Shown in pieces: positions 1 through 8,432 of a stretch of 34,842 nucleotides of DNA; position 1 is the first letter of the stretch; each line of letters begins with the position of its first letter. The notes beneath the pieces were generated by a model, which was not told the DNA's origin, ran no database searches, and saw only the letters and a program-made list of their open reading frames with translations. A program made the position numbers and the translations under genes. Source of the DNA: Gammaproteobacteria bacterium UBA3498 (GTDB lineage: Bacteria > Pseudomonadota > Gammaproteobacteria > Pseudomonadales > Pseudohongiellaceae); the NCBI GenBank assembly GCA_002377605.1, contig DFQD01000214.1:1-34842 (forward strand). Direction: 5' to 3'.

Positions 1-885
1 TTAATCAATCCAGAAGATTTGTACCAGGTTCCTAACACTGACTGGGTGATAGCAACCGGAAGAATTTCAGACTCCGCCGGGCCTATCTATGCAGTGAACA
101 TCGATAGCCATCAGGTAGAAGAGGTTTATCCCCACAATTCAGTAGTGCCAAATTTTAATCGAGAAACTTATAGTCAATGTCCAGGACCAATACTAACTTT
201 TCAGCCTCACGGTATTACCTTAAGAGAAGGTAGTAACGATGATCACACACTCTACATCGTAGGCCATGGTGCTCGAGAAGCAATTGAAGTTTTTAATCTC
301 GATGCAAGCAACGGTGTTCCAACACTGAGTTGGATTGGTTGTATACCAGCTCCGGAAGGTACTCGCAGAATTAATTCCATAACTACTCTTCCAGGTGGAT
401 ATCTTGGAGCAACAAACTTCGATATTGCTGGGGGCCAGCTCTGGGAATGGCATCCATCAACAGATTGGATCGAAGTACCGGGCTCTTCAATGTTTGGTCC
501 AAATGGATTGGTTTCATCAGGAGATGGAAATTGGTTCTATGTTGGTGGCTGGAGTGATCGATCTTTAGTAAGAATTTCACGAGGCACTAATCCAGTGCAG
601 GTAGATTTAATTCCAGTGGGATTTAATGTAGACAATGTCCGCTGGGGAACAGATGGGCGCATTATTGCTGCAGGGCATATTACCCGTTGCCCTGATGAAA
701 ACCCTTGCGACCTTTCCGCCGCTCGAGTTGCCAAAGTACATCCTTCGACATTTGAAGTTGAACAACTGGTCGATTATAAAGGTAATGATTTCTTTAACGT
801 TGGAACTGTCGCTATTGATGCAGCTAATGAGATTTGGATCGGTGGTATTTACGGTAGCTTTGGTATAGCCAGATTTCCTCAATAG
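1..885 (+). CDS. SMP-30/gluconolactonase-like beta-propeller protein, 5'-truncated
   Basis: The reading frame is open from the first base of the window to a TAG at 883-885, with no in-frame stop before the TTG at 19. The true start is therefore probably outside the window and about 294 residues are visible. The sequence has the repeating pattern of a beta-propeller: 'GITLREGSNDDHTLYIVGHG', 'NSITTLPGGYLGATNF', 'GPNGLVSSGDGNWFYVGGW' and 'NVRWGTDGRIIAAGH', each a strand pair with a Gly/Asp turn. The 'PNGLV' step and 'DNVRWGTDGRI' are typical of the SMP-30/gluconolactonase/paraoxonase-like group, which hydrolyse sugar lactones or related esters using a metal in the propeller axis. Substrate and location cannot be read from this fragment. 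Downstream lies a 95-base gap facing the convergent aldolase-like gene. The fold class is fairly safe; the enzymatic role is inferred. Confidence 0.7.
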   Translation, partial: LINPEDLYQVPNTDWVIATGRISDSAGPIYAVNIDSHQVEEVYPHNSVVPNFNRETYSQCPGPILTFQPHGITLREGSNDDHTLYIVGHGAREAIEVFNLDASNGVPTLSWIGCIPAPEGTRRINSITTLPGGYLGATNFDIAGGQLWEWHPSTDWIEVPGSSMFGPNGLVSSGDGNWFYVGGWSDRSLVRISRGTNPVQVDLIPVGFNVDNVRWGTDGRIIAAGHITRCPDENPCDLSAARVAKVHPSTFEVEQLVDYKGNDFFNVGTVAIDAANEIWIGGIYGSFGIARFPQ

Positions 886-980
886 TTATCTATAGAAAGT
901 AGTAAACGATACACAAGATTTTCTATTTTTAGAATACCCGCTTTCTTTATTGCCATTGTTTATATGCGGATAAAATTATT

Positions 981-1733
981 TTAACGGGCTCGAGTCATTA
1001 CCGCGAGCACTTTGAATCCCTGTTCTAAACGATTCGCCTTTTGTCTTTCTGCATCGTCAACAGAGTTGGCAACGATGGGATAGCCACATGCTATGCCACT
1101 TTCTAAGCAAACAGCCAGCACTTGCTGCACCATGGCTTCTACCTGTGGTGCATTTGGTCCTGCTGCATTTATATAGGAAGCCATGTCCGTTGGTCCCACA
1201 AACAAAACACCAACACCGGGAACTTGAATAATTTCTTGAAGATTAGAGATTCCCTCTGGTGATTCAATCATAATCATTGCCACTAGGGCTTCGTAATCTC
1301 CTGATCCCCAGATTTCATCTCGGTCCAGTTTCATGGACGCGATTGCTACTTCAGTTTGTTGTCTATTTTCAATGTCAGGAAACAAGATCCCGTAGGCACC
1401 TGCTTCAATAATTTGTGGAATAACTTGCTCTGGATTATCTTTCATTGCTAGCGGTGGTCTGACAATAGGGGCTGCTACAGGCGAACCATCACCATCATTA
1501 AGGTCATTGATCATTCTTCTTAACAGTGTAAGGTCGATGGTGTTGTATTGCTCGTCAATAACAACGAAATCTAGATCGAATCGTGGTTCACGAGTAAAAG
1601 TCCCAATGGCAGCCTCACCCGCATCAAGTTTATTTATGATCGGATTAATTGAGTCTTGAGCGAACGTTAACGAATTTATTGCTAGGCAAAATACGTAAAC
1701 TGCTCTGAATAGATTCGTTTGTAAATCGCGCAA
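981..1733 (-). CDS. exported HpcH/HpaI aldolase-family protein
   Basis: A 250-residue member of the HpcH/HpaI aldolase/citrate lyase (TIM-barrel) superfamily, whose characterised members cleave or form 2-oxo-acid aldols with a divalent metal. Family landmarks are 'PIVRPP' (R92), 'GAYGILFPDIEN' (112-123), 'MIMIESPEGISNL' with metal ligand E157, and 'GVGVLFVGPTDMASYI' with metal ligand D183. Two things are unusual. The N-terminus (about residues 1-26, ending 'TFAQ') looks like a signal peptide, whereas classical family members are cytoplasmic. At the place of the usual catalytic 'DGEHAPND' loop it reads 'DEQYNTID', so the active-site His is missing. The start is TTG at 1733 with a weak AAGAG sequence about 7 bases upstream; no better start gives a signal peptide. 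It follows the VOC gene by 14 bases and is probably co-transcribed with it. Family sure; activity uncertain. Confidence 0.8.
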   Translation of the reverse strand: MRDLQTNLFRAVYVFCLAINSLTFAQDSINPIINKLDAGEAAIGTFTREPRFDLDFVVIDEQYNTIDLTLLRRMINDLNDGDGSPVAAPIVRPPLAMKDNPEQVIPQIIEAGAYGILFPDIENRQQTEVAIASMKLDRDEIWGSGDYEALVAMIMIESPEGISNLQEIIQVPGVGVLFVGPTDMASYINAAGPNAPQVEAMVQQVLAVCLESGIACGYPIVANSVDDAERQKANRLEQGFKVLAVMTRAR

Positions 1734-1747
1734 GATATTACTCTTAT

Positions 1748-2134
1748 TTACTCCGTTGGCATTCGATGCAATGCACAGATTTTGTTACCGGCTGGATCAC
1801 GTAGATAGGCAATGTACATTTTTACTCCTCCACCTTCGCGAACACCAGGTGGATCTTCTATTGCTATGCCACCTTGTTTCAGCCCAGCGGCATGCCAGGC
1901 GTTGCATTGTTCTGCATTCTCAGCGGCGAAGCCGATTGTGCCCCCATTAGCATGGGTGGCTGCTTCGCCATTGATCGGTTTGCTTACCCCAAAAACCCCA
2001 GATTTAGTGCGATAGAAAACTCGACTCTTATCGTCAACAAATCCTGGCTCAATGCCGAGTGCTCCTAAGGCTGCATCATAAAATGATTTTGCTGATTCGA
2101 TGTCGTCTGCACCGACCATGACATGACTAAACAT
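1748..2134 (-). CDS. VOC (glyoxalase/bleomycin-resistance) family protein
   Basis: A complete 128-residue vicinal-oxygen-chelate protein. It starts 'MFSHVMVGADDIESAKSFYD', the usual first beta-alpha unit (an H or Q near residue 4 is a typical metal ligand position), and ends 'YIAYLRDPAGNKICALHR', the characteristic second-half strand with 'RDPxGNK'. Proteins of this size and pattern are soluble, dimeric and cytoplasmic, and act as lyases, dioxygenases or stress proteins; the substrate cannot be deduced. The ATG at 2134 has a good ribosome site (GAGGA, 7 bases away). It is first of a two-gene unit with the exported aldolase-like gene 14 bases downstream. Family assignment is strong, function open. 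Confidence 0.85.
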   Translation of the reverse strand: MFSHVMVGADDIESAKSFYDAALGALGIEPGFVDDKSRVFYRTKSGVFGVSKPINGEAATHANGGTIGFAAENAEQCNAWHAAGLKQGGIAIEDPPGVREGGGVKMYIAYLRDPAGNKICALHRMPTE

Positions 2135-2203
2135 GTAATTCCTCTTCTCAGTTAATTAGTAAAGGGATTAAGCCTACTGCGACTCAATCCAGAAAAATTG
2201 ATT

Positions 2204-3907
2204 TTAGCGTTGGTAGCGCGGACTGGATACATCCACGGAAGAATTTTGTGAAGCATCAGGATAGGGGAGCCAGCTCCAGAATGGCAGCATCTGGATTTCC
2301 ATACTTTCTGGATCGAAATTATCTTCCATCCACTGATCTCGGGTGGCTACGGACTGTATCTGATCGGCGCGAGTTTGCAAACAATCATAGCAAACGGAGC
2401 CAGGTACGAAGTGCTCTTCACCCTGAGTGTCTAGCCCGCGAGCTACCATGAGCTCTTCCATGAGTGTTGCCGTATGCAATTGCGCTTTATAAAAATCCGT
2501 GTAACTGAAACCCCTTGCGAAAGCTAGAGGAGACCAACCGTCCTCTGTTAAGGCAGTCAAATTTGCGCCCTTTTCAACTAAGTAGTTCACTGCAATATTC
2601 ACACCCCGGAATCCGAGCCCATGCAATGCCGTTTCACCACGATAGTTTCTGGCATTAACGTCGTTACCTTGCTCTACACATATGCGGATGGCTTCAAGCA
2701 CTTCTTCTTCCTGTCCGGTAAAAGAACCACCGTCCTCACCTGGATTCCAAATATGTAAACCGGAAGCGACCATTAAAGGCGTAGTGCCATCAGCGTTAGG
2801 AATGTTTGCATCTGCACCGTGATCAAGAAGCAGACGCATCGCTTCAACATCGGTGACTTTCGCAGCCAACATAAATGCAGTCGCACCCAATCGATTAAAT
2901 CGATTGCGCTGACCATCTCTTATTCCATTGCGCGTCATGCGTGCGTTTACATCGATGCCTGCGTTTAATAATTTCAGCATTAGCGCAGTGCTGTCGATAG
3001 TTCCAGATGCAAATGGTCCTGGTGTACCGAATACTAAATTCATTCTGCGGGTACGCACTGTTTGGTGTAGTGCGTTCCAACCAGCATCAGCTCTAGTTAC
3101 ATCAGCGCCGCGGTCGATTAAATGAGCTGCTAATTCCCAGTTAGCATTTGCTGCAGCGATTATTAATGCACTTTCACCATCGGATACCGTGTCATTGACA
3201 TTGGCGCCCGCGTCCAACAGTGCGTCGACAGCTTCAATATGACCTGCCCGCACTGCAAAAATAAATGCTGAAAACCCTGTGGGAGGAGAGTAAGCAAATG
3301 TTCGGTCTGCAATGCGCGATGGGTTGTTAGTTTTTAAGTGCACTTTCGCGCCAAATTCCAGCAGTACGCGAATAGCATCTGCATTGTTTTCAGAAGCTGC
3401 CCACATTAACGCTGTTTGACCGCGTGATTCTTCACGATGATTGGGATCAGCACCTTGCTCCAATAATGCACGAATGGTAGCTGCATCGCCGGTGCGAGCT
3501 GCAGTCATCAATAAAGTTTCGCCTTCGGGCATGGATTGATTGGCATCTACGCCTGCCGCTAATATCAGCTGCATGATTTCTGAATTGCCGTTTTCTGCAG
3601 CGAGGGCAGCAGCAGTAACACCGTATCTATTGGCTATATTTGCGTCGGCACCATTCTCTAATAGGATTCGCGCAATATCATTGTGGTCGCCTTGAGCAGC
3701 CCATTGCAACGCACTTGTAGTGTCTGCAGACGTGGAATTAGCGGAGGTGCCTTCATTTAATATGGCACGCACTAACTCGATTTTGCCGTCGATAATTGCA
3801 TGGATTAAATCACTCTCTGTTGAGGCAAAGCTTAGCGTAGAAAAACTGAACGTAATTAATGTAAGAATCAGTTTCGCGAAAGAGCGCTGAATAGTGATTG
3901 TTACCAT
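2204..3907 (-). CDS. exported ankyrin-repeat protein
   Basis: A 567-residue protein with an N-terminal signal peptide ('FAKLILTLITFSFSTLSFAS', about residues 9-29) followed by a long run of ankyrin repeats from about residue 35 to 490. Each repeat shows the 'G.TALMWAA..g....v..LLe.GAd.n' pattern, for example 'GQTALMWAASENNADAIRVL' and 'GTTPLMVASGLH'. The repeats form a protein-binding solenoid. The last 60 residues are not ankyrin: they carry C506-Y-D-C509 followed by a conserved-looking Trp/Pro-rich tail ('MLPFWSWLPYPD'). This is the third gene of an operon, starting 7 bases after the DUF1552 gene stops, so it probably serves as a periplasmic scaffold or partner of the cytochrome/DUF1552 pair. 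ATG at 3907 with AGGT nearby. Repeat content is certain; the role is inferred from gene order. Confidence 0.85.
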   Translation of the reverse strand: MVTITIQRSFAKLILTLITFSFSTLSFASTESDLIHAIIDGKIELVRAILNEGTSANSTSADTTSALQWAAQGDHNDIARILLENGADANIANRYGVTAAALAAENGNSEIMQLILAAGVDANQSMPEGETLLMTAARTGDAATIRALLEQGADPNHREESRGQTALMWAASENNADAIRVLLEFGAKVHLKTNNPSRIADRTFAYSPPTGFSAFIFAVRAGHIEAVDALLDAGANVNDTVSDGESALIIAAANANWELAAHLIDRGADVTRADAGWNALHQTVRTRRMNLVFGTPGPFASGTIDSTALMLKLLNAGIDVNARMTRNGIRDGQRNRFNRLGATAFMLAAKVTDVEAMRLLLDHGADANIPNADGTTPLMVASGLHIWNPGEDGGSFTGQEEEVLEAIRICVEQGNDVNARNYRGETALHGLGFRGVNIAVNYLVEKGANLTALTEDGWSPLAFARGFSYTDFYKAQLHTATLMEELMVARGLDTQGEEHFVPGSVCYDCLQTRADQIQSVATRDQWMEDNFDPESMEIQMLPFWSWLPYPDASQNSSVDVSSPRYQR

Positions 3908-3913
3908 GATTAC

Positions 3914-5260
3914 CTATAGATCGCTTAAGTGGCCTGTACTGTCGGAAATACTTGCGACTTCTACCCCAACTTTATCTAGGAGTGATAAACCGAGATTCAT
4001 AAATGGTGTATGCATTGGATACCTCAAGTGACGACCACCTTCAAGCTTGCCCCTGCCACCACCAACTAAAATCACCGGTAAGTTGTAAGGCGTGTGATGA
4101 TCGCCGTCACCCATGCCGGTGCCGTAAAGAAGAATGCTGTGATCGAGTAGAGTGCCATCACCATTTTGAGTATTGGCGAGCCGATCGACAAATTGTTTAA
4201 ACAGTGATACGTGGTGTGTGTTAATTCGCGTGTACTGTTGAATATTATGCGGATTCAACTGGTGGTGTGAAACTGTATGGTGTCCTTCGGGAACACCAAT
4301 ATCTGGATAGGCTCTGCCACTTAGCTCTCTTGCCATCTGCATCACGCTCACTCGAGTCACATCTGCTTGATAGGCTAGCACTAGCATTTCAAACAAAGTA
4401 TCAATATGTTCTTCGAACGTGTCGGGTACACCGTCCGGTTGTTCTACTGAAGGCAAAGGGCGATTTGCGTTGTTTTGTTCGGCACGTTGAATGCGCCGTT
4501 CAATTTCGCGAACAGCAGTTAAGTATTCATCCATCACAACTTTATCGCCGTGGCCTAAATCCTTTTCTAAATTGCTTATGCTGTCAGAAACCGAATCAAG
4601 AATACTTCTATCGGTTTGCATCTGTGCTATGCGCGCTTCGACACTACCACCGTCACCAAACAATCGTTGAAATACAACACGAGGATCACGTTCATGGGGA
4701 AGTGGAGTAGTTGGCGATCTCCAAGAAGTCGAATTCTGATAAGTACAGCTATAGCCGTTTTCACAATTGCCAACAGTGAAATTGGAATCAGTAGTCAGTT
4801 GTATTGAACGTAATGAAGTTTCTTGTCCTAGCACATCTGCAGCATACTGATCGACAGTTTTTCCTGCTTCGATGTCCGCACCTTCGGTACGCTTTGGCAA
4901 TACACCGCTGAGCCAACCACCGTGGGCTCGAGTGTGTACACCACCACCTTCATTCGGACTAACCAGTGCACTATTACTTAGGCCGCTGATTACCACCATG
5001 TTTTCACGATAAGACTCTAGTGGGGAAAGAATCGGAGTCATGGCGTAGTTTTTGCCGCCATTTCCTTCAGGGTGGAAATTCGGCAGAAACATTCCATTCG
5101 GTGCATAGAAGAATCCCAAGCGAGGAGTTGGGTTTGCTGCTGTGTTGGCAAGCGCCGTCATCGCCGGCGCCATGGCACCCAGGAATGGCAATGCAACCAT
5201 CGTACCCATGCCGCGCAACACTGTGCGCCGGGGCAAGGTTTTTTTGGTTATAAATGTCAT
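3914..5260 (-). CDS. Tat-exported DUF1552 family protein
   Basis: A 448-residue DUF1552 protein. The N-terminus has a twin-arginine signal ('LPRRTVLRGMGTMVALPFLG', residues 9-28), so it should be exported folded, suggesting a cofactor or metal. The body shows the family's landmarks: 'RLGFFYAPNGMFLPNFHPEG' near residue 48, 'RAHGGWLSGV', 'SIQLTTDS', 'DEYLTAVREIERRI', 'GVPEGHHTVSHH', 'LYGTGMGDGDHHTPYNLPVI' and a closing 'NLGLSLLDKVGV'. It is distantly like DUF1501/sulfatase-type alkaline-phosphatase-fold proteins; no reaction is established to my knowledge. Its ATG overlaps the stop of the upstream cytochrome gene (ATGA at 5257-5260), with GGAG sequence upstream, so the two are translationally coupled. 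Family call is strong; biochemical function is unknown. Confidence 0.9.
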   Translation of the reverse strand: MTFITKKTLPRRTVLRGMGTMVALPFLGAMAPAMTALANTAANPTPRLGFFYAPNGMFLPNFHPEGNGGKNYAMTPILSPLESYRENMVVISGLSNSALVSPNEGGGVHTRAHGGWLSGVLPKRTEGADIEAGKTVDQYAADVLGQETSLRSIQLTTDSNFTVGNCENGYSCTYQNSTSWRSPTTPLPHERDPRVVFQRLFGDGGSVEARIAQMQTDRSILDSVSDSISNLEKDLGHGDKVVMDEYLTAVREIERRIQRAEQNNANRPLPSVEQPDGVPDTFEEHIDTLFEMLVLAYQADVTRVSVMQMARELSGRAYPDIGVPEGHHTVSHHQLNPHNIQQYTRINTHHVSLFKQFVDRLANTQNGDGTLLDHSILLYGTGMGDGDHHTPYNLPVILVGGGRGKLEGGRHLRYPMHTPFMNLGLSLLDKVGVEVASISDSTGHLSDL

Positions 5261-7650
5261 GACTCCGATCTCCTATGCAGGAAAGGATAACTCAATACTA
5301 TACCGGTGATTATAGATTGCATTCCATAATTATTGGCTTCGGCTTCCCGAACTATCTGGCGAACGGCTGGCATATCGTAATATTCAAGCCCGCGACCTAA
5401 GGCGTAGGTCAAGAGCTTTTCAGTAAAAGTACTGACGAATCTTTCAGGCTGCAATACCAGCGCCTCACGTAAATCGGCGGCACCATCGAATGAGGTTCCA
5501 TCCGGCAGTACCCCAGATGTATCGATCTGATTAAACCATTCATCTACTTGGCGATAGCGGCCAATTGCATCGAATCCTTCTAAAGCGAAGCCGGCTGGAT
5601 CGATCATTGTATGACATGCAGAACATACAGGATTGGATCTATGGGCCGCCATTCGCTCACGCATTGTGGCAACTCGTGCCGAAGTTTTTCTGTCATCGAG
5701 TGCTGGAATATTTGGCGGTGGATCAGGCGGGGGTGTTCCTAAAATATTATCGAGAATCCATTTTCCTCTCAGTACTGGTGAAGTGCGTATGGCATGAGAG
5801 GTGAGAGAAAGAATACTACCGTGACCTAACAGTCCTTTTCTTGGACTATCTTCGGGAAGCACAACTTTGCGGAAGTGTGTACCCTGGATGTTTGGAATGT
5901 CGTAATGACCAGCGAGTCTCCCATTTAAGAATGTGTAATCCGCTGTGAGCAAATCCAGAACGCCTCGATCTTCACGCACAATACTATCGAAGAACAATTC
6001 TGTTTCAGTAATCATTGCCTGTCGTAAAGTTTCATCGAAGGCAATCGCATAGGGTTCACCTGGGCGAACAATGGTCGCTAGATTCCTTAATTGTAGCCAC
6101 TGGCCAGCAAAGTTTTGGGTTAAAGCTTTTGAGCGTGGATCGATGATCATTCGCGCAATTTGTTTTTCGAGTTCTGCTGGCTCACTGAGTTTGTTGCGTT
6201 CTGCGAGTGCAAGTAATTCTGCGTCTGGAATTGATGACCATAGGAAGAAAGATAGACGAGAGGCTAATTCGATATCGGATATTTGATATGGCTCTCCACC
6301 TCCAATATTGCTAGGATCAGATTCAATTCTTACTAAAAATTCTGGACTGACCAAAAGTCTGCGCAAAGCAAGTTCAATTCCTTCTTCGAAATCGCCACCG
6401 TCAGCGCGAGCCATGGAATAGAAATCCATTAACACGTTAGTGTCACTTTCACTAACCGGACGACGATACGCTTGCCTGGTTAAGCTAGTAACAATTTGTT
6501 CGGCACAGAAAGTTTCTTCGTTTGGGTTTGTTGGTGTGCAACTAAATATTTTACCGCGGCTTGGAGTATCTCCTGAGCTTCTAAAATTGAAAGGCCCTTC
6601 AATTGTTAAACTAGTAACAAAGGGCATTGAGCCTAGTGGCCCCCCTGAATTTCCAGATGTGCGTGGATTTTCAAATCTTTCTCGTACTTGTTCTACTAAT
6701 GCCGGTGGTCGTCGATAAAAGGCAACACTAACTTCACGGGGTCCGGCGGCAACTGGAATTTGCAAATCGATTGTAGATGAAGCACCAACCTCTATAGTTT
6801 CTATAGGTACGCCATCGATTGCTATTTCTAATCTATGAGTATCAACGATTCCTCTTGTGCCACTGAGCTGCACGTTAAGTTCGTAGTCCGCATCAACTGG
6901 AAATTGATAGGGCACTAAGATGCCGCCGCGAGTTCCAATAGGAAGACCAGTCGTCCGCGCATGTTGTTGTTCGTCTTGTTCAGTTCTGAAAGTTTGTGAG
7001 ATTGGTGCCGGTGGTGGACTACCCACTGCTAAGCGGCTGATCGTACGACTGGCTTCCAGATATCTTTCCATAAGTGATTGAGATATGCGCAACACGCCAC
7101 CAATATTATCAAACCCGTAACTTGCATCGTCTGCTGGCAAGTAGTTATCAACTTCGATTTCTAGCCCAAGCAAATCGCGAATGGCGTTTTTATACTCTGC
7201 ACGATTTAAGCGATGGAAAGTTGCCTTTCGTCCAGGGTTTGGATTTTTAAGCGCTGCGTTATCTAATTCCGATTGCAGCCATTGACGAAAGCTTTCTAAT
7301 TGAGAGCCATCAGGCCTAGGCATGCCGGCAGGTGGCATTAACCCAGCTCTTAGTTTCCTAACTACTTTTTCCCAGTGATCTGCTTCAGCCGGAACATTGT
7401 TTATATTAAGGCTGTCCAGGGCTAATCCCACGGCCCTAAGCTGGCTGCCTAGTGGGTCAGTAATCGCACTGGGGTCGGCATTAACAGTTCGTTGGTTATG
7501 ACAAACGACACAATACCGATCTACCATTTGCCGATATTCTTGTTCGTTCTCAGCAGTTGCCGGGTGGGCGTTTAGGACCAGGCACAGGGTCGCGAACGCA
7601 GAAACTACGGGGGGTAGAGAGAAGGCTCTTATTGTTTTTCTCGTTTCCAT
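5257..7650 (-). CDS. multi-domain PSCyt1/PSD cytochrome (DUF1587-DUF1595-DUF1592-DUF1588-DUF1585)
   Basis: A 797-residue exported protein of the Planctomycete-type cytochrome family. Visible order: signal peptide (1-33); a class-I-like cytochrome c domain with C47-V-V-C50-H51 and distal 'AGLMPPAGMPRP'; PSD3/DUF1587 ('RLNRAEYKNAIRDLLGLEI'); a carbohydrate-binding-like beta section (about 230-330); PSD5/DUF1595 ('CAEQIVTSLTRQAYRRPV'); PSD4/DUF1592 ('LASRLSFFLWSSIPDAELL'); PSCyt3/DUF1588 with a second heme site C676-S-A-C679-H680; and PSD2/DUF1585 ('TFTEKLLTYALGRGLEYYD'). It presumably moves electrons in the periplasm together with the coupled DUF1552 protein; the substrate is unknown. I chose ATG at 7650 over the in-frame TTG at 7671 because it gives the standard basic n-region (METRK) of the signal peptide. 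First gene of the three-gene operon. Confidence 0.9.
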   Translation of the reverse strand: METRKTIRAFSLPPVVSAFATLCLVLNAHPATAENEQEYRQMVDRYCVVCHNQRTVNADPSAITDPLGSQLRAVGLALDSLNINNVPAEADHWEKVVRKLRAGLMPPAGMPRPDGSQLESFRQWLQSELDNAALKNPNPGRKATFHRLNRAEYKNAIRDLLGLEIEVDNYLPADDASYGFDNIGGVLRISQSLMERYLEASRTISRLAVGSPPPAPISQTFRTEQDEQQHARTTGLPIGTRGGILVPYQFPVDADYELNVQLSGTRGIVDTHRLEIAIDGVPIETIEVGASSTIDLQIPVAAGPREVSVAFYRRPPALVEQVRERFENPRTSGNSGGPLGSMPFVTSLTIEGPFNFRSSGDTPSRGKIFSCTPTNPNEETFCAEQIVTSLTRQAYRRPVSESDTNVLMDFYSMARADGGDFEEGIELALRRLLVSPEFLVRIESDPSNIGGGEPYQISDIELASRLSFFLWSSIPDAELLALAERNKLSEPAELEKQIARMIIDPRSKALTQNFAGQWLQLRNLATIVRPGEPYAIAFDETLRQAMITETELFFDSIVREDRGVLDLLTADYTFLNGRLAGHYDIPNIQGTHFRKVVLPEDSPRKGLLGHGSILSLTSHAIRTSPVLRGKWILDNILGTPPPDPPPNIPALDDRKTSARVATMRERMAAHRSNPVCSACHTMIDPAGFALEGFDAIGRYRQVDEWFNQIDTSGVLPDGTSFDGAADLREALVLQPERFVSTFTEKLLTYALGRGLEYYDMPAVRQIVREAEANNYGMQSIITGIVLSYPFLHRRSES

Positions 7651-7836
7651 TCCACTGCCTGATTGGGTCAATTTAGCGGTCGGATTAGTCTTCTTGTTCT
7701 GTTGAAAACCTTAACAAATTCACCGTTTTGAAGCATTAAGTTTAGGCCCAAGAATTTGTGAGTAATTGCAACCGAAAAGCCCAGTTTCAAAGCCAGATGA
7801 GGTATATTACTTAATATTCAAAGCTGTGATCAGACG

Positions 7837-8358
7837 ATGAAAATACTAATAACAATTGCCCAGCTTCTCGGCCTAGGCATTCTTGTTACCGCAGTAGTGG
7901 TGATAACTCTTTGGCTGGATGCCCGAGGTGAAGATGGGCCTTCGGTAATTTTTCGCGGTGGCGTTTTTACTAGTGGAGAAATTTATCAGGGGCCTGAACC
8001 GGACTGGAGTTTTACCGATGCTATACGTCTGGTGGAATTGCAACTCGATGCGACCCAAGACTCACGTACTACTTTTATTATTGAAAGCAACGGCCGCATT
8101 TTCGTCACCTCTGATTACATGGGAACGTCACTTGGGAGAATGTGGAAAAAGTGGGCGGTAGAAGCGGCGGAAGGTGATGGCGCCGCCGAAATTCGAATTG
8201 GCAATACCCGCTATTTGCGAACCATGAGAAGAATCACTCAAGGGCCAGAACTCGATTGGGTTATTGAAAAGAAAAGAGCCAAGTATCGATCTCTAATAAA
8301 TCACGAACTTATTGCATCGGGTGAGGTTTGGGTTTTCGAATTCGAGCCGAGAGGATGA
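7837..8358 (+). CDS. small membrane-anchored protein, possibly flavin/F420 split-barrel-like
   Basis: A 173-residue protein with one N-terminal hydrophobic helix (about residues 5-27, 'LLGLGILVTAVVVITLWLD') followed by a soluble domain, so probably an inner-membrane anchored protein facing the periplasm. I do not recognise it with confidence. The pattern 'RTTFIIESNGRIFVTSDYMG', 'WKKWAVEAAEGDGAAEIRIG', 'YLRTMRRIT' and the close 'WVFEFEPRG' resembles small split-beta-barrel proteins of the PNPOx/F420-binding kind; this is inference only. It is transcribed alone, diverging from the cytochrome operon, and followed by a hairpin with a T-run at 8369-8400. Confidence 0.75.
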   Translation: MKILITIAQLLGLGILVTAVVVITLWLDARGEDGPSVIFRGGVFTSGEIYQGPEPDWSFTDAIRLVELQLDATQDSRTTFIIESNGRIFVTSDYMGTSLGRMWKKWAVEAAEGDGAAEIRIGNTRYLRTMRRITQGPELDWVIEKKRAKYRSLINHELIASGEVWVFEFEPRG

Positions 8359-8368
8359 ACTTAAGGCC

Positions 8369-8400
8369 GAATAACGACTCGGTTATTCCAAATTGTTTTT
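8369..8400 (+). terminator. probable Rho-independent terminator
   Basis: A perfect 7-bp stem (GAATAAC at 8369-8375, GTTATTC at 8382-8388) with a 6-base loop, followed after a short spacer by TTGTTTTT (8393-8400). It begins 10 bases after the stop of the small membrane-protein gene and lies in the convergent gap before the PUA-like gene. The AT-rich stem and the 4-base spacer before the T-run make it a moderate rather than strong terminator. Confidence 0.5.
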
Positions 8401-8432
8401 AGAAGTGTGGTCATAGGAGAAATTCTCTTAAG

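Noticed and set aside
4267..4710. A 147-residue plus-strand ORF
   Set aside because: It is a shadow of the DUF1552 gene, with odd composition rich in Cys, Leu and Arg and no ribosome site.
7651..7671. A longer start (TTG 7671) for the cytochrome gene
   Set aside because: The ATG at 7650 gives a standard signal peptide; the extra seven residues are uncharged and not expected in front of it.
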